Shown: in pieces, positions 60,978 to 64,000 of the stretch
How the letters are laid out: the number at the start of each line of letters is the position of its first letter
How positions within the stretch are numbered: position 1 is the stretch's first letter
From: Micromussa lordhowensis
Taxonomy: Eukaryota > Cnidaria > Anthozoa > Scleractinia > Lobophylliidae
Direction of reading: 5' to 3'
Length of the DNA stretch: 64,000 nucleotides
Assembly (NCBI GenBank): GCA_964020085.1
Contig: OZ026600.1
Location: forward strand, 10,823,348-10,887,347
The notes under the pieces: generated by a model
Database searches by the model: none
Told to the model about the DNA's origin: nothing
The model's input: only the letters and a program-made list of their open reading frames with translations
Position numbers and translations under genes: made by a program

Positions 60978-62366
60978 TGCGGCCGGCTGGCTGCCTCGTT
61001 AGCCGAGCTTGGCGCGCATCGTAACTTTGCAAACTAATGGCACCAAAGCACTCCCGGGGTCGGTCCGAGTCCAATATGGAAAGTTTCGGAGCTGCGCAAA
61101 ATGTCACACTGTGCTAACCAGGCCGGCAGATCCCCAGGTGTGGCCGGCTGGCTGCCTCGTTAGTCGAGCTTTGCGCGCATCGCAACTTTGCAAAGTAATG
61201 GCACCAAAGCACTCCCGGGGTCGGTCCAGGTCCACATGCAAAGTTTCGGAGCTGCGCAATATGTTCCACTATGCTAGCCAGCCCGATTGCTAATTAGTCG
61301 AGCTTGTCGCGCGTCGCAACTTCGCAAACTAGTGGCAGCAAAGCACTCCCGGGGTCGGTCCGGGTCCACATGCAAAGTTTCGGAGCTGCGCAATATGTCA
61401 CACTATCCTAAGAAGCCCGATTGCTAATTAGCCGAGCTTGGCGCGCGTCGCAATTTTGCAAACTAATGGCACCAAAGCACTCCCGGGGTCGGTCCAAGTC
61501 CACATGCAAAGTTTTGGGAGCTTCGCAAAAGGTCACACTATGCTAACCAGCCCGGCCCATCCCCGGGTGCGGCCGGCTGGCTGCCTCGTTAGCCGAGCTT
61601 GGTGCGCGTCGCAACTTTGCAAACTAATTGCAGCAAAGCACTCCCGGGGTTGGTCCGAGTCCACATGCAAAGTTTCGGAGCAGCAAAAAATGTCACACTA
61701 TGCCAATTAGCCCAGCAGATGCCCGGGTGCGGCCGGCTGGCTGCCTTGTTAGCCGAGCTTGGCGCGCATCGCAACTTTGCAAACTAATGGCACCAAAGCA
61801 CTCCCAGGGTCGGTCCGAGTCCACATGCAAAGTTTCGAAGCTGCGCAAACTGTCACACTATGCTAACCAGCCCGGCAGATCCCCGGGTGCGGCCGGCTGG
61901 CTGCCTCGTTAGCCGAGCTTGGCGCGCCTTGCAACTTTGCAAACTATTGGCACCAAAGCTCTCCCGGGGTCGGTCCGAGTCAAATATGCAAAGTTTCGGA
62001 GCTGCGATAAATGTCACACTGTGCTAACCAGGCCGGCAGATCCCCAGGTGTGGCCGGCTGGCTGCCTCGTTAGTCGAGCTTTGCGTGCATCGCAACTTTG
62101 CAAAGTAATGGCACCAAAGCACTCCCGGGGTCGGTCCAGGTCCACATGCAAGGTTTCGGAGCTCCGCAAAATTTCACACTATGCTAACAAGCCCGATTGC
62201 TAATAAGCCGAGCTTGGCGCGCGTCGCAACTTTGCAAACTAATGGCACCAAAGCACTCCCGGGGTCGGTCCGAGCCCACATGCAAAGTTTCGGAGCTGCG
62301 CAAAATGTCACACTATGCTAACCAGCCCGATTGCTAATTAGCCGAGCTTGGCGCGTGTCGCAAATT

Positions 62367-64000
62367 TGCAAACTAATGGCACCAAAGCTCTCCCGGGGTC
62401 GGTCCGGGTCCACATGCAAAGTTTTGGAGCTGCGCAAAATGTCACACTATGCTAAGTAGCCCGATTGCTAATTAGCCGAGCTTGGCGCGCGTCGCATCTT
62501 TCCAAACTAATGGCACCAAAGCACTCCCGGGGTTGGTCCGAGTCCACATGCAAAGTTTGGGAGCTGCCCAAAATGTCACACTATTCTAACCAGCCCGGTA
62601 GATGCCTGGGTGCGGCCGGCTGGTTGCCTCGTTAGCTGAGCTTGCTGCACGTCGCAACTTTGCATACTAATGCCACCAAAGCAATCCTGGGGTCGGTGCG
62701 GGTCCAGATGCAAAGTTTCGGAGCTGCGCAAAATGTCACACTATGCTAACCAGCCTGGCAGATGCCCGGGTGTGGCCGGCTGGCTGCCTCGTTAGCCGAG
62801 CTTGGCGCGCGTCGCAACTTTGCAAACTAATGGCACCAAAGCACTCCCGGGGTCGGTCCGGGTCCACATGCAAAGTTTCGGAGCTGCGCAAAATCTCACA
62901 CTATGCTAACCAGTCGGATTGCTAGTTAGCCGAGCTTGGCTCGCGTCGCAACTTTTCAAACTAATGGCACCAAAGCACTCCCGGGGTTGGCCCGAGTCCA
63001 CACGCAAAGTTTCGGAACTGCGAAAAATGTCACACTATGCTAACCAGCCCGGCAGATTCCCGGGTGCGGCCGGCTGGCTGCCTCGTTAGCCGAGCTTGGC
63101 GCGCGTCGCAACTTTGCAAACTAATGGCACCAAAGCACTCCCGGGGTCGGTCCGGGTCCACATGCAAAGTTTCGGTGCTGCGCAAAATGTCACACTATGC
63201 TAACCAGCCCGATTGCTAATTAGCCGAGCTTGGCGCACGTCGCAAATTCGCAAACTAATGGCACCAAAGCACTCCTGGGTTCGGTCCGGGTCCACATGCA
63301 AAGTTTCTGAGCTGCGCAAAATGTCACACTATGCTAACTAGCCCAATTGCTAATTAGCCGAGCTTGCCGCGCGTCGCAACTTTGCAAACTAATGGCAGCA
63401 AAGCACTCCCGGGGTTGGTCCGAGTCCACATGCAAAGTTTCGGAGCAGCAAAAAATGTCACACTATGCCAATTAGCCCAGCAGATGCCCGGGTGCGGCCG
63501 GCTGGCTGCCTTGTTAGCCGAGCTTGGCGTGCGTCACAACTTTGCAAACTAATGGCACCAAAGCACTCCCGGGGTCGGTCCGGGTCCACATGCAAAGTTT
63601 CGGAGCTGCGCAAAATGTCACACTATGCTAACCAGTCGGATTGCTAGTTAGCCGAGCTTGGCGCGCGTCGCAACTTTGCAAACTAATGGCACCAAAGCAC
63701 TCCCGGGGTCGGTCCGGGTGCATATGCAAAGTTTCGGAGCTGCGCAAATTGTGACACTATGCTAACCAGCCTGATTGCTAATTAGCCGGGCTTGGCGCAC
63801 GTCGCAACTTTGCAAACTAATGGCACCAAAGCACTCCAGGGGTCGGTCCGGGTCCACATGCAAAGTTTTGGAGCTGCACAAAATGTCACACTATGCTAAC
63901 TAGCCCGATTGCTAATTAGCTGAGCTTGGCGCGCGTCGCAACTTTGCAAACTAATGGCACCAAAGCACTCCCGGGGTCGGTCCGAGTCCACATGCAAAGT
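62367..64000. repeat. HOR-D copy 2, first 1.6 kb (runs off the window)
   Basis: This matches 48885-50518 at a constant offset of 13,482 with few changes, for example TGCATACTAATGCC at 62662 against TGCAAACTAATGCC and GGGTGTGGCC at 62769 against GGGTGCGGCC. The match begins inside an S monomer with CAAAGCTCTCCCG. No gene is visible. Confidence 0.92.

Larger units (their letters stand above)
48885..62366. repeat. HOR-D copy 1: 92-monomer, 13,482-bp unit
   Basis: Anchor 48995 corresponds to 62477, a shift of 13,482 bp that holds to the window end. The order from 48995 is 2L-1S-1L-2S-1L-3S-1L-1S-1L-1S-3L-1S-2L-2S-1L-1S-3L-1S-1L-1S-2L-1S-2L-2S-1L-3S-2L-3S-1L-1S-2L-2S-2L-1S-2L-4S-1L-1S-2L-1S-1L-2S-1L-1S-1L-2S-2L-5S-2L-2S-4L-3S. 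That is 48 S and 44 L. It contains internal duplications of 614, 294 and 268 bp and a block (about 51540-52370) repeated at 60743-61573. Since only about 1.6 kb of a second copy is visible, calling this a HOR period is an inference; it could also be a single long-range duplication. Confidence 0.82.

Noticed and set aside
1..64000. CRISPR array
   Set aside because: The repeated and intervening parts are all the same satellite; there are no unique spacers and no cas genes.
1..64000. rDNA spacer repeats or telomeric repeats
   Set aside because: No rRNA-like sequence and no TTTAGGG-, TTAGGG- or related tandem runs were seen.

Overview
This window is pure satellite DNA. I see no gene, no RNA gene, no CRISPR array and no transposon in 64 kb. 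The whole window is one head-to-tail array of about 440 related monomers, all in the same orientation. Such an array points to eukaryotic heterochromatin, most likely a centromere, pericentromere or knob-like block. The monomer length range fits plant centromeric satellites, but nothing here identifies the species and I do not recognise the monomer family.

Monomers come in two sizes. The short form S is 134 bp and about 54% GC. The long form L is 160 bp and about 61% GC. They share about 122 bp. They differ in one segment: S has 12 bp containing the 10-bp palindrome GCTAATTAGC, and L has 38 GC-rich bp bounded by GGCAG and CTGCC. Measured from the C of the CGAGCTTGG block, nearly every monomer is 134 or 160 bp, give or take 2.

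The monomers form very large higher-order repeats (HORs). HOR-A is 9,520 bp and holds exactly 66 monomers (40 S, 26 L). It is present as two complete copies (1-9520, 9521-19040), in which I spotted only three substitutions, plus a third copy (19041-20822) missing 7,808 internal bp. HOR-B is 8,950 bp and 62 monomers (37 S, 25 L). It has a 16-monomer derivative at 20823-23093, a full copy at about 23185-32134, and a second copy at about 32135-40658 that lacks one 426-bp trimer and carries an equal-length block of divergent monomers. A mosaic of A-, B- and D-like pieces (40659-43076) leads into a 17-monomer, 2,511-bp tandem duplication (43077-48098). The last 16 kb is a 92-monomer, 13,482-bp unit (48 S, 44 L) whose second copy begins at about 62367 and runs off the window.

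Every duplication or deletion I could measure is a whole number of monomers (268, 294, 320, 426, 614, 1603, 2272, 2511, 8950, 9520, 13482 bp), and the breakpoints lie in sequence shared by both sides. This is the expected signature of unequal homologous exchange. The open reading frames across the array exist because L lacks the stop-bearing palindrome of S. They are not genes. Possible function lies in DNA structure and perhaps transcription: each monomer has several dyads and a same-strand pair of matches to Pol III A and B boxes.
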